Positions 7,434 through 15,670 of a stretch of DNA of 45,692 nt are shown piece by piece; within the stretch, counting starts at the first letter, position 1, and each line of letters starts with the position of its first letter. The notes under the pieces are model-generated. The model worked only from the letters and a program-made list of their open reading frames with translations, had not been told where the DNA came from and made no database searches. A program made the translations under genes and the position numbers. This DNA comes from CAMBDS01 sp964355675 (GTDB lineage Bacteria; Electryoneota; AABM5-125-24; Hatepunaeales; Hatepunaeaceae), in assembly GCA_964355675.1 (NCBI GenBank), contig CAYHEC010000026.1, positions 1 through 45,692 of the forward strand, written 5' to 3'.

Positions 7434-9670
7434 TGAAAAGAAATTTAAGGATAAGTAGATTTGCCCGGTTTATTCTTGGAGGGCGGACTTTCAGTCCGCT
7501 CTGTCCGCGTAGGTTGGGCTTCCAGCCCGACAAGAGCGGACTGAAAGCTCGCCCTCCAAGAAAAATCTCCGGCTATTTACTACCCTTGATAGGGATAGCC
7601 TTACTGTCGAACATTATCCTAACAACCGAGGGGTCGGGACGAATCATCAGAGTACCAGGTGACTTCGATCAAATACATGTAGCTGTTGAGTTTGCCGGGC
7701 GAGGGGATACCGTTTTGGTATGGCCCGGGACTTACGAGGAGGCAGTTCGCATCAGATCGCTTGATTTCGTAGTCGGAAGTCTTTTATTAACCACCGGCGA
7801 TCCAAGGTATATCGACGAAACGATCATCGACGGCTCCGGCATTGGAACGCCAGTAGTCAGAGCGGACGGTGGAGACGCGGGATCGCCTTTGTTTCGTGGC
7901 TTTACCCTTACCGGAGGATTGACTGATTATGGCGGAGGAATCATTTGCCGTGACTCCACCCGACCGGTTTTCGAAGATCTGAAGATAATTGGAAATGAAT
8001 CTCAATACATGGGAGGGGGGGCGTACTGCTACCGGGGATCGACTGCCACTTTTCGACGAGTGATTTTTGAGGACAATACTTCCAATGCCGGGGGAGGAGT
8101 AGCGGAATATCAAGGACAAACTATTTTCGAGTATTGTACCATTCTGGGCAACCACGCCGAAAGTGGAGGCGGACTTTATTCCTACTTCTCATCACCAATT
8201 CTAACCAATTGTTCGATAGGCCTGAACACTCCCAACAATCTCTCATTTATCTATTCCCATCCCGAACTGTTGCGAGTGTCGATCGACAATGGCGAAATCG
8301 CCACGGAAGCTGTATTTGTGCATGGAGGAAAAGGCAGAGCGGAGACAACTTTCGATAGAGTCACATTTTATTCAAGCCGGAACGAAGACGCCATTCTGAT
8401 TCGAATAATCGGCGCCAATGGCGAATTCGTATTGCCGAGGTTCAATTTGTATAACTCCATAGTAAGGGGTCGGTCTAATCGCTTAATTTCTATGGGCGAT
8501 GGAGCGCTCGAAGTCACTGCTACAATAGAGAATTGTAATATCCAGAGCGGGCGTAATTCGATCAGAATGAATGGTAGGGTATCACTTTTATGGGGGGAGC
8601 ATAACATCGACTCAGACCCGCAATTCGTGGACGTTGATGCCTCAGACTTCCACCTTGAGGCGGATAGCCCTTGCATCGACGCTGGGGCTGACTGGTCGGA
8701 CCCTGATCCTGATAACACCCGAGCCGATCTGGGAGGCATTCCATTTGGTGGATTTCCTGCTTCAATTCAGGGGAGGGTAACCGATTTACGGTTCAATGAG
8801 CCTGTTCATGGCGCGGAAGTAGTTCTAAGCGACCAGAACGCCGAGATACTTCGGTCCAACACCAACGTTAACGGAATTTGGTCTGGTGTAGCTCTATTAC
8901 CATCCATCTCCTGGCAGGAAGTAGAGGTGCTCGTTCGAGCGGAAGGAAGCCGTAACAGCCACGGTTCGGTCTTCTTGGCTTTGGGAGGTCTCGCACAGTT
9001 TTCGACCGGAGTCGAAATTTCTCCATTCCAGCTTTCACGAGATGACTTCACTATCGAGTTAGACCCGGGCAGTAGGTCTATTAGCCAGCTCATCATGGAA
9101 AGCGAGAGCGACTTGCCAATCAACTGGTCGATGTCGTTAGAAGAATCCGACAGTGCCCCCGCACCCGGATGGGACTACAATTCATTCATGTCGATATCAC
9201 CTAATTCGGACGAGTTGGTGGGAGGCCGGTCGGAAATTTTTCGGTTGACGATTTCGACAGTTGATGCTTTTGGGGATACACTTCTTGAGGCTGGTGAATA
9301 TCTGGCGCAAGCACGGCTTGCAGTGGAGGACTATTTCGCTGACATCATTCTCCCGATCAGGTTGACCGTGAATGACCTCAGCGTTGACGAGTTAACTCTT
9401 CCATTTGATTTTGATGTTCGGCTGATCACCTATCCTCAACCCTTCAACTCAATGCTGACACTGGAGTACCGCCAGACGAAGCCGGGCAGAACAAATATCT
9501 CATTAATGGATGTGAGAGGAAGAGTAATTAGAGAAGTGGGATTAGGAATTCGACAACCGGGAGTGTACCGCGAAACTTTAGGCTCAGAAGACCTGACGGC
9601 CGGTGTTTACCTATTGAGAGTCGATGGTCCGGGGGGCAGGATGGTCAGAAAAGTTATCTGCGTGAAGTGA
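7433..9670 (+). CDS. Secreted right-handed beta-helix protein with C-terminal sorting domain
   Basis: This 745-residue protein has a pectin-lyase-like parallel beta-helix: RIIRVPGDFDQIHVAVEFAG, then Gly-rich rungs (TGGLTDYGGGIIC, YMGGGAYCYRGST, NAGGGVAEYQGQT, ESGGGLYSYFSS) and a PCIDAG motif. After carboxypeptidase-regulatory-like and Ig-like segments it ends in a sorting domain (YPQPFNSMLTLEYRQ...GVYLLRVDG). The ATG overlaps the ptsI stop; TTG at 7430 is an alternative. Residues about 16-43 are encoded by a palindromic repeat (7475-7560), placed ahead of the hydrophobic stretch ISGYLLPLIGIALLSNIILT that should be the signal segment. Either the repeat lengthened the N-terminus or the true start is inside or after it. 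Confidence 0.82.
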   Translation: MKRNLRISRFARFILGGRTFSPLCPRRLGFQPDKSGLKARPPRKISGYLLPLIGIALLSNIILTTEGSGRIIRVPGDFDQIHVAVEFAGRGDTVLVWPGTYEEAVRIRSLDFVVGSLLLTTGDPRYIDETIIDGSGIGTPVVRADGGDAGSPLFRGFTLTGGLTDYGGGIICRDSTRPVFEDLKIIGNESQYMGGGAYCYRGSTATFRRVIFEDNTSNAGGGVAEYQGQTIFEYCTILGNHAESGGGLYSYFSSPILTNCSIGLNTPNNLSFIYSHPELLRVSIDNGEIATEAVFVHGGKGRAETTFDRVTFYSSRNEDAILIRIIGANGEFVLPRFNLYNSIVRGRSNRLISMGDGALEVTATIENCNIQSGRNSIRMNGRVSLLWGEHNIDSDPQFVDVDASDFHLEADSPCIDAGADWSDPDPDNTRADLGGIPFGGFPASIQGRVTDLRFNEPVHGAEVVLSDQNAEILRSNTNVNGIWSGVALLPSISWQEVEVLVRAEGSRNSHGSVFLALGGLAQFSTGVEISPFQLSRDDFTIELDPGSRSISQLIMESESDLPINWSMSLEESDSAPAPGWDYNSFMSISPNSDELVGGRSEIFRLTISTVDAFGDTLLEAGEYLAQARLAVEDYFADIILPIRLTVNDLSVDELTLPFDFDVRLITYPQPFNSMLTLEYRQTKPGRTNISLMDVRGRVIREVGLGIRQPGVYRETLGSEDLTAGVYLLRVDGPGGRMVRKVICVK
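7475..7560. repeat. 86-bp palindromic element at the 5' end of the beta-helix gene
   Basis: Outer arms CTTGGAGGGCG...CGCCCTCCAAG and TTTCAGTCCGCTCT / AGAGCGGACTGAAA enclose an inner hairpin GTTGGGC-N5-GCCCGAC. It is the same family as 47-275 and 17035-17112. It is in frame and lies within codons 15-43 of the gene. Confidence 0.9.
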
Positions 9671-9803
9671 TTATTGGAGCTGATGCCAAAATAAAGGAGA
9701 AGTTCGGCACAAATTTCGAGTCCCGCCCAGCAAAGCTGTGCGGATTACACGCTTTTTGTGTTTGGGCAACAGTCCCTATTGGACGGTTGCCATAAATGTA
9801 GTG

Positions 9804-9836
9804 CTTGGAGGGCGGCTTTTTAAGCCGCTCTCCAAG
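9804..9836. repeat. GGAGGGCGG family hairpin
   Basis: CTTGGAGGGCGGCTT / AAGCCGCTCTCCAAG, one mismatch, between two convergent genes (stop codons at 9670 and 9898). It could act as a terminator, but no clear T-run follows. Confidence 0.8.
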
Positions 9837-9897
9837 TGAATCGACAATCTATAATTCCCAAACCAGCGATAAACAGCGTCGCTTTTCCTATTAAAAA

Positions 9898-10689
9898 TCA
9901 CTTTTTCTTCTTCGCCTTCACTTCAGGTACAACCGGCTCGGTAGTGACAAGCTGGAGCAACGTCGGTACGCCCGCTTCGGTAATACGATAAATCGTCAGT
10001 GCGTCCTCAGGATTGGCCTCGATAACAATAAGCCTCACTCCAAAAGGCTTTCGCATAACATACCTCACCTCCATTTTCATATCCTCGAATTTCCCTTGCA
10101 GAGCTTCCTGAAGGCTCTCCTTAGGCTTCCTCTTCGGCGCGGCGGCTGAGTCTTGTTGGCTGACGATGTCGATATTTAATTGATCATTCCAATAGAGCCT
10201 GAACCTTTCAGGAATCATTCTTTGCAATAATTCAGCTTTGACATTGACAACACTACTCACTATTGCAAGAACGGAGTCTGGTGTTTGCGCAACTGATTCA
10301 AAGAGGTATTTTCCAGCGACAGGTCGCAATAACGTACCGTTCGAACCGAAGCTGGCAATAAATTTTTCTAAGTCGCCCGGTTCGGCTTCGACTAACTTAA
10401 TGGGAACGGTCAGTAGAACTGCCCCTTTAAGCCGGATCTCGATAGCTTTCCGAGGAATATCGATTACCAGATAGGGCTTGGCGCTGTTGGCGAGCGAAAG
10501 CTCCAAGATCGCGGTTTGATAAAGCAAATTCAGTGATGACTGATCGAAAGAGGTTTCAGAACTACTGCCCAGATTAAGTCGTTTTTTTATCCTTTCACAG
10601 CCAAGACCAAGCAACGACGAGATCAACAAGAGCGCTACGATAAGAGAATTCGCAGATCTAAGAGATGCAATATGTGGAAGCTTTGTCAT
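9898..10689 (-). CDS. Lipoprotein related to the L,D-transpeptidase cluster, no catalytic motif
   Basis: This 263-residue protein has an N-terminal hydrophobic segment ending LLGLGC, a loose lipobox. The stretch YLVIDIPRKAIEIRLKGAVLLTVPI resembles the first strands of YkuD-type L,D-transpeptidases, including those encoded by its two upstream neighbours, but no HGC active site is present. The C-terminus is a Lys-rich tail (VKAKKKK). It is third in a tightly spaced minus-strand operon (5 bp after the preceding stop). A structural or regulatory partner of the transpeptidases, or a decayed paralogue, is likely. The function is not established. Confidence 0.6.
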   Translation of the reverse strand: MTKLPHIASLRSANSLIVALLLISSLLGLGCERIKKRLNLGSSSETSFDQSSLNLLYQTAILELSLANSAKPYLVIDIPRKAIEIRLKGAVLLTVPIKLVEAEPGDLEKFIASFGSNGTLLRPVAGKYLFESVAQTPDSVLAIVSSVVNVKAELLQRMIPERFRLYWNDQLNIDIVSQQDSAAAPKRKPKESLQEALQGKFEDMKMEVRYVMRKPFGVRLIVIEANPEDALTIYRITEAGVPTLLQLVTTEPVVPEVKAKKKK

Positions 10690-10694
10690 CTGAA

Positions 10695-11336
10695 TTAATA
10701 GATATAGATGGGCGTGCCGATCGGCACAATATTAAAAAGCGCTTTTAGTTCGTCGTCACCCAGTCTGACGCAACCATGAGTTACGCTTATACCTAACAAT
10801 CGTTTATACAATGTACCGTGTATGAAGTATCCATCCCCAAAACCCATAGCGTAGTCCCCTAACACTTCAGAGTCGAACCGCTCACTCGGATTTTTGGGAA
10901 TTTCTTCCTTTTCCTCAATGTAGTGCCAGTCAGGTTTACGCCACCAGGGGTGCTCAATTTTTGATCCTACCTTAAAAACTCCACGCGGCGTGTTGAATGT
11001 CCATTTTCTTCCAGTGGCAGAATCGACTAACACTCCCCCCGATCCGGTTGAACAGGTCGCCCGAAATACAATAGAATCCTCAGTGCGATATGTCAGGTGG
11101 TTTGAATTTGAGTCGATCACAATATACCTGCCCTTCGGGCGGAGTAATTTGAGGGTCTGTTGAAGTTTGGTTATTGCTTTCATAGCCAGTACCTGATCGG
11201 CTGGGAGCTCGGTTCTGAGGGAATCGCTGATGGAGCTCCACGCTGATTTTTCCACCGGAAGAGGCTTGAAGGCGTAATAACTGACAGTCGCCAGCAGGCC
11301 CGCGAGGATGAATGCGACAGTTATTTTCCAAATCAT
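10695..11336 (-). CDS. L,D-transpeptidase (YkuD domain)
   Basis: This 213-residue protein has one N-terminal membrane anchor (WKITVAFILAGLLATVSYYA) and a periplasmic YkuD domain. The catalytic signature is present as HGTLYKRLLGISVTHGCVRL, with the nucleophile Cys in THGC. These enzymes make 3-3 peptidoglycan cross-links or attach proteins to the wall. The stretch RYIVIDSNSNHLTYRTEDSI matches the start of the domain. Its ATG overlaps the stop of the preceding transpeptidase gene by one base (TGATG), so the two are probably translated together. Confidence 0.88.
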   Translation of the reverse strand: MIWKITVAFILAGLLATVSYYAFKPLPVEKSAWSSISDSLRTELPADQVLAMKAITKLQQTLKLLRPKGRYIVIDSNSNHLTYRTEDSIVFRATCSTGSGGVLVDSATGRKWTFNTPRGVFKVGSKIEHPWWRKPDWHYIEEKEEIPKNPSERFDSEVLGDYAMGFGDGYFIHGTLYKRLLGISVTHGCVRLGDDELKALFNIVPIGTPIYIY

Positions 11337-12436
11337 CAGATATTGTCTCCGTCGTAGCGTCTAACGATTACGACTGGTGTACCGACTCCAACAAACTTGA
11401 CTAAATGGTCCATGTCATTGTTGCTCAATGCCACGCAACCATCTGTCCAGTCGGATCCGGCTCCACCATCGCCATGTATTTCGATCAATCTTCCGATACT
11501 TGATCCCTTCGTAATAATTCCTTTTCGTTTGTTTTCTACGAATTGCCATTTATCGGTTTCGTTAGGATAATCCAGCAACAGCGCTTTATAGAATTTTGTG
11601 TTACCAATCTTCACTTTAGTGATTTTGTATATTCCTTCAGGCGTAGCCCCGTCTCCGGCAAAAAGTTTGGGACTGGCCGAATTGTAACCCAATTCGGATT
11701 GGTAAGTGCGTATCACTCGTCCATTCTTAATAAGATAAGATTTGTGAGCTACCTTATCGACCGCGACCGCATAAATCTGTTCTCGACGCGATTGTTCGAC
11801 CAGATCATCGATCCATCGCCGCCATTTCTTAATTTGTGACGCTTCATTCCCGGCGCGTTCGGCGATGATATTTCCGAGTCTTGCCAGTGCATTTCGCCCT
11901 CGTGCTACCGATCTCTGAGCTTCTTGAAACTCTTTAACCTTAGCCAATTGTTTTGCTGTACGCAAGTGAAGCTCGGCTCCCGACCAGACTCTCTCTGCAA
12001 TAAACACTATTAAGGAACCATCCAGTGCGTCGCGCCATGTATTTAGTTCGTTTTCATATTCACGGATTTCAGTCCACACAATTTTATCAAGGGAATTCAG
12101 ACTGTCCTGCGTATTCCTGGTTCCCTGTTCCGCGATTGCCTCTGCCCTTCGAAGAATGGAATCGGCCTTGTGGTAATTCCTGAGCAGTGAGATTCGTCCG
12201 TCTTGCCGCGCCATCTCCATCCAGCCGCTTTGGATCAGTCGTTCTGCTTCCCGATAGGACTCTTCTGAGTAACGAATCGATCCGGTGATCGCGGCTCGCT
12301 CCAACGCATCCTTAGCATTCTGAAGACGTGCGTCTGGCGGTTGAGGTCCTCGAAAGAATTCACAACCGTTAAAGATTGAGCCGATAACGAGCAATGAGAG
12401 GAACGGACTAATTTTGGAACGAAGCTGATAATTCAA
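11336..12436 (-). CDS. Lipoprotein L,D-transpeptidase with N-terminal helical domain
   Basis: This 366-residue protein has a signal ending IFNGC (lipobox-like), about 190 residues of charged helices (ARLQNAKDALERAA, SYREAERLIQSG), and a C-terminal YkuD-type domain starting near EQIYAVAVDKVAHKSYLIKNG. The active site reads IEIHGDGGAGSDWTDGCVAL: His and Cys are kept, but the usual HGC has become DGC, as in YafK-type members. The helical half resembles the lipoprotein encoded at 12694, so it may bind the wall or oligomerise. First gene of the three-gene operon. Confidence 0.82.
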   Translation of the reverse strand: MNYQLRSKISPFLSLLVIGSIFNGCEFFRGPQPPDARLQNAKDALERAAITGSIRYSEESYREAERLIQSGWMEMARQDGRISLLRNYHKADSILRRAEAIAEQGTRNTQDSLNSLDKIVWTEIREYENELNTWRDALDGSLIVFIAERVWSGAELHLRTAKQLAKVKEFQEAQRSVARGRNALARLGNIIAERAGNEASQIKKWRRWIDDLVEQSRREQIYAVAVDKVAHKSYLIKNGRVIRTYQSELGYNSASPKLFAGDGATPEGIYKITKVKIGNTKFYKALLLDYPNETDKWQFVENKRKGIITKGSSIGRLIEIHGDGGAGSDWTDGCVALSNNDMDHLVKFVGVGTPVVIVRRYDGDNI

Positions 12437-12541
12437 ATTAAGAAATCTCTGGTGCTGTGATAGTTCGGTTCAATCAACGAATTGTGAGGGGCTTGCGAAA
12501 TACCGGATCCGGCTTCCATGAATAATTTCAAAAACATTAAC

Positions 12542-12602
12542 GGAGTGCGCAAGCTTGCTTGCGTTTTCTTCTACTGATAGGCTGAAGCAAGCTTCAGCAC
12601 TC
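12542..12602. repeat. Double AAGCTTGCTT palindrome
   Basis: Two hairpins, GCGCAAGC-TT-GCTTGCG and GCTGAAGC-AA-GCTTCAGC, are enclosed by outer arms GGAGTG and CACTCC. The second word recurs at 42776-42793 over the nadC stop codon. Confidence 0.8.
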
Positions 12603-12632
12603 CACAACCACTGCAAAATACAATGTATAAGT

Positions 12633-12665
12633 AAGGGGGCTGCCTCATATCGAGACAACCCCCTT
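12633..12665. terminator. Probable terminator hairpin
   Basis: AAGGGGG...CCCCCTT stem with further GTCTC/GAGxC pairing, 28 bp beyond the stop of the minus-strand lipoprotein gene at 12694. Only short T-runs flank it on either strand. Confidence 0.55.
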
Positions 12666-12693
12666 TTGAGTCCATGGAAAAGCGGCAGTATTT

Positions 12694-13299
12694 CTACTTG
12701 CGGCCCTTCTTCTTGACTTTATCGATGGCAGTCTGAACTTCGATCATAATGTTCTCTGCCTTCTGCTTCACGCTTGTAACTTTGGAACGAGCGACAAGAT
12801 ACTTGCCACTGGTGAAATCCATGTTAGCGTCGTCGTAAGCGGCTAAAACACCCTGCAAATCGCTCTTGATGAGCTCGATGTCAGCCTTGTTGCCTTTTCC
12901 TACCGGAGCTTTGTTCACGGTTACTTGAACGCTGTCGAGTAAGGTCTTGGTGTCGGCAAGAAGTTGAGTAACTTCAGCCTTTACGCGTGCTTTTTCAGCG
13001 GCGGCGTCTGCACCAACCTGCTTGGCAATCGCATCGGCGCGAACGAACATTTCTTTGGACTTGCCATAGCTACGGAAGAGGACGAATTTGGCATCCTGTG
13101 TTGTTTTTTCAGCTGTGGCGGCGTTCAGCGAGTCCATAGCGGCACGATATGCCTTGGGAACGTACTGCTCTGCTTCGGCAGATTTGGCGGCCTGAATCGA
13201 GGTGTTTGCGGCGGCTATTTCCACTTCCGGTGGCTTGCTACAGCCAGCAACGATGAGCAGTGCCATAACGACTGTAAAGATTTTCGCGAATCGAACCAT
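12694..13299 (-). CDS. Helical lipoprotein, Ala/Lys-rich
   Basis: This 201-residue protein begins with a clear lipoprotein signal (ALLIVAGC, Cys20). The mature part is almost entirely charged, Ala-rich helix (EAEQYVPKAYRAAMDSLNAA, TQLLADTKTLLDSVQ) and ends VKKKGRK. It resembles DUF4398-type envelope lipoproteins and the helical half of the transpeptidase at 11336. A peptidoglycan- or envelope-spanning role is plausible given the position next to the L,D-transpeptidase operon, but it is not shown. AAGGAC serves as ribosome site. Two TTGACCGGT repeats lie just upstream. Confidence 0.72.
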   Translation of the reverse strand: MVRFAKIFTVVMALLIVAGCSKPPEVEIAAANTSIQAAKSAEAEQYVPKAYRAAMDSLNAATAEKTTQDAKFVLFRSYGKSKEMFVRADAIAKQVGADAAAEKARVKAEVTQLLADTKTLLDSVQVTVNKAPVGKGNKADIELIKSDLQGVLAAYDDANMDFTSGKYLVARSKVTSVKQKAENIMIEVQTAIDKVKKKGRK

Positions 13300-13314
13300 T
13301 TGTGTGTGTCCTTA

Positions 13315-13356
13315 TTGACCGGTTTCATATGATATAATGATCGGCGCTTGACCGGT
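13315..13356. promoter_or_regulatory. Paired TTGACCGGT repeats upstream of the lipoprotein gene
   Basis: TTGACCGGT occurs at 13315-13323 and 13348-13356, in the same orientation and 33 bp apart (about three helical turns). They flank an AT-rich stretch that could be the minus-strand -10 region (TATCAT). The spacing and position suggest an operator, but no regulator is identified. Confidence 0.4.
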
Positions 13357-14271
13357 AATCTTGCACTGATCGTTTGTAGATAGCCCTGTTATTCAAAGCT
13401 TCGCACCGAGCTATCCCCTTGGTTTGGCGGCGGATAGGCGCGGATTGCCGCTCCATTTCCCCCTATACCTGGGTGCGAAAGCCTGTTCTCGTATTAAGAA
13501 AAAAGCACCTTCACCGTTTCCATCGATTTTCTGGTGGTAAAGACGCTTGCTAACAAACTCAAGTAACGGGCAGAACCAAGCGGATTTCGATCCGGTTCTG
13601 CCGACACAATTAGCAGATCGATGGTTTTGACCGCTTATTGTGAAAGCCCTCTGACCTTCTTATCGATTTCGCGCAGGGAACCTCCGCCGATCAGGCGGAG
13701 TCAAGCAAAGTCGGAGAGGGTGTTAAAGTGAGTGTCAGGTAAAAAAACAGCCATAAGATACAGCAATCTCAATAGCGTGTCAAGTAGATATAAGCATCTC
13801 TTAAAAATATCTCAATTTCGATCACAGAATCTTGTATTTATCGTGTTCTGTTCGGATCCGCGAGGTGTGTCAAATGCTATACGAAATTAATATTTATTTT
13901 GATTACAATATAATATGACTTCACTATGAAACATTAAATAGAAGCATCGAGCCGGTTAAGCGTCCGGGTTGACTACAAAATAACTGACAAGCGTTAGGCT
14001 GGACCTACTGGAGTGAGCATGAAATCACAAACACTCCTACTCCAGAAATCAACCTCTCCTTCACTAAATGGACGAGTTTCTCATATCTTCATTTGGAATC
14101 TTCAGCGTCAGATATTACTATGTTGGACAAATATATTACAAATAGTGAGAATCAGGTCTGGCTGTCAGAGTAATTGTGAAGAAATATCTCAAACTCAATA
14201 AACATGACAACAGACTACTGTCCTCTCTCAGTCGTTTCGTCGAGGTCAACAGTCCTCGAAAAGGAGTACAA
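13357..14271. other. Long region without a gene; structured hairpins in its first half
   Basis: No credible protein is found. GCTTCGCACC (about 13398) can pair with GGTGCGAAAGC (about 13472) around a GC-rich core. A strong bulged hairpin with a TTCG loop lies at 13569-13602 (GGCAGAACC...GGTTCTGCC enclosing GGAT-TTCG-ATCC). A third hairpin, CTCCGCC-N4-GGCGGAG, is at about 13682-13700. The second half (13740-14250) is AT-rich and unremarkable, and carries the 5' region of the FKBP gene. An untranslated RNA is possible in 13380-13720; it matches no RNA family I could recognise. Confidence 0.5.
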
Positions 14272-14979
14272 ATGAATCGCATCATCACGGTAGCCTTGAC
14301 TCTCTTTGTAGTCGGTTGCCAAAGCAAAGCAGAAGAAAAAGTCAAATTGGAAAATCAAACCGATAAGGTCAGTTACTCAATCGGCCTTGATATTGGCCGT
14401 AGTTTCAAAACACAAGGCATAGATATTAACTCTGCCGCTCTTACCAAGGGCATCAAAGACGGCCTTGCCGGTGGCGAGACGATGATGACCGACGGAGAGA
14501 TCCAAGCGTGCATGGAAGCATTTCAGGCTGAAATGATGGCAAAAATGGGCGGTGAAAACAGCCCCAACCCCGATGGAGGATCAGTGGCTGACTCGAACAG
14601 TACTCAAGGCGAAACTTTCCTCGCCGAAAACAAAACCAAAGAAGGCGTTGTAACTCTCCCCAGTGGCCTTCAGTACAAAGTAATCAGAGCTGGTACAGGC
14701 AAAACCCCGAAGCTGACCGATACGGTAGTTACGCACTATCGCGGCAAATTGATTAACGGTAAGGTCTTCGACGCATCGTATGATCGTGGCGAACCAATTT
14801 CCTTCCCGGTTAGCGGCGTAATCGCTGGCTGGACAGAGGCTCTTCAAATCATGCAGGAAGGCGCCAAATGGGAGTTGTATATTCCTTCCAAGCTCGCCTA
14901 TGGTCCTCGAGGAGCTGGCCCCGACATCGGCCCGAACGCGACCCTTATTTTCGAAATTGAGCTAATAAGCGTTAAGTAA
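14272..14979 (+). CDS. FKBP-type peptidyl-prolyl isomerase lipoprotein
   Basis: This 235-residue lipoprotein uses the ATG at 14272, preceded by AAGGAG at 5 bases; an in-frame upstream start at 14176 has no such site. The signal MNRIITVALTLFVVGC ends in a lipobox (Cys16). An FKBP N-terminal dimerisation domain follows (KVSYSIGLDIGRSFKTQGID...FQAEMMAK), then a linker rich in Asn, Gly and Ser, then the FKBP domain (VVTHYRGKLINGKVFDASYD, GVIAGWTEALQ, LAYGPRGAG, LIFEIELI). It should fold secreted proteins in the periplasm, Mip/FkpA style. A long hairpin follows its stop. Confidence 0.92.
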   Translation: MNRIITVALTLFVVGCQSKAEEKVKLENQTDKVSYSIGLDIGRSFKTQGIDINSAALTKGIKDGLAGGETMMTDGEIQACMEAFQAEMMAKMGGENSPNPDGGSVADSNSTQGETFLAENKTKEGVVTLPSGLQYKVIRAGTGKTPKLTDTVVTHYRGKLINGKVFDASYDRGEPISFPVSGVIAGWTEALQIMQEGAKWELYIPSKLAYGPRGAGPDIGPNATLIFEIELISVK

Positions 14980-14990
14980 CAGGAATCAAC

Positions 14991-15048
14991 CACGAAGGGA
15001 CGAAGAAGGTGAGAAAGTTTTACCTTTTCATATCTTCGTCCCTTCGTG
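14991..15048. terminator. Long hairpin after the FKBP gene
   Basis: A perfect 16-bp stem, CACGAAGGGACGAAGA / TCTTCGTCCCTTCGTG, with a 26-base loop that contains its own AGGT/ACCT pairing. It ends 13 bases before the next start codon. It may serve as a terminator or processing site. Its word-like arms suggest it belongs to the dispersed palindromes. Confidence 0.6.
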
Positions 15049-15061
15049 TAAAATCATTTCC

Positions 15062-15427
15062 ATGTTCAATACCGTAATCGAAGACTTCCAATCCGAGCGG
15101 GAGCGCCTTAACGAAATCGTAATGCGCTATGCTGGATTGGAGATCAAGCGTTTTTACAGCCTCGACACGCAAGCCTACCGCGATGGAGCACTCCCGAGTA
15201 AAACCAAAGAGTTGCTCGGGTTGGTAGCATCGCTCGTACTGCGTTGCGACGATTGTGTTAAGTACCATATTATTCAGTGTTTTGAAGCAGGATTCACGGA
15301 TGAGGAACTTCAAGAAGCTTTGAACGTTGGATTGGTAGTCGGCGGGTCAATCGTCATACCGCATCTTAGGCGCGCACTGGAGGCGTGGGATTTGTTGCGA
15401 GAAAAAGCGGTGAAGAATCACGTTTAG
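15062..15427 (+). CDS. Carboxymuconolactone decarboxylase / AhpD-like protein
   Basis: This 121-residue cytosolic helical protein has the AhpD-type redox motif CDDCVKYH at the expected place after KTKELLGLVASLVLR, followed by the FTDEELQEALNVGLVVGGS helix. Members with CxxC plus His act as peroxidase or thiol partners; others are decarboxylases. With the Cys pair and His intact, an antioxidant role is favoured, but the partner is not visible. No strong ribosome site. Confidence 0.85.
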   Translation: MFNTVIEDFQSERERLNEIVMRYAGLEIKRFYSLDTQAYRDGALPSKTKELLGLVASLVLRCDDCVKYHIIQCFEAGFTDEELQEALNVGLVVGGSIVIPHLRRALEAWDLLREKAVKNHV

Positions 15428-15489
15428 AGATCACAGCTTTAGCGTGGTTGGGAGATGATCTACACGATGAAACAGTGAACTCTAAACAC

Positions 15490-15518
15490 TTGCGCTTTTG
15501 CCACAATTGACGTATATT
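15490..15518 (+). promoter_or_regulatory. Candidate sigma-70 promoter
   Basis: TTGCGC (15490-15495), 17-bp spacer, TATATT (15513-15518), about 150 bp before the TTG start of the lipoprotein gene at 15671. Weaker -35 than the promoters at 34816 and 42906. Confidence 0.4.
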
Positions 15519-15670
15519 CTATAAGAACCTTTCAAAATCAACACCATCCTTTCAGGAGCGTACCCTAAGACCCTTTGCTACTATTGTCACGTCTGAAATC
15601 TTATTATATCTTATAGATCGCTGAGCGCTCAAGCGCTGTAGCTGACGCCATTTCAAGACATGAGGGTCCT

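Noticed and set aside
14176..14271. Upstream in-frame start of the FKBP gene
   Set aside because: It would add 32 residues before a perfect lipoprotein signal and has no ribosome site, whereas ATG 14272 has AAGGAG at 5 bases.
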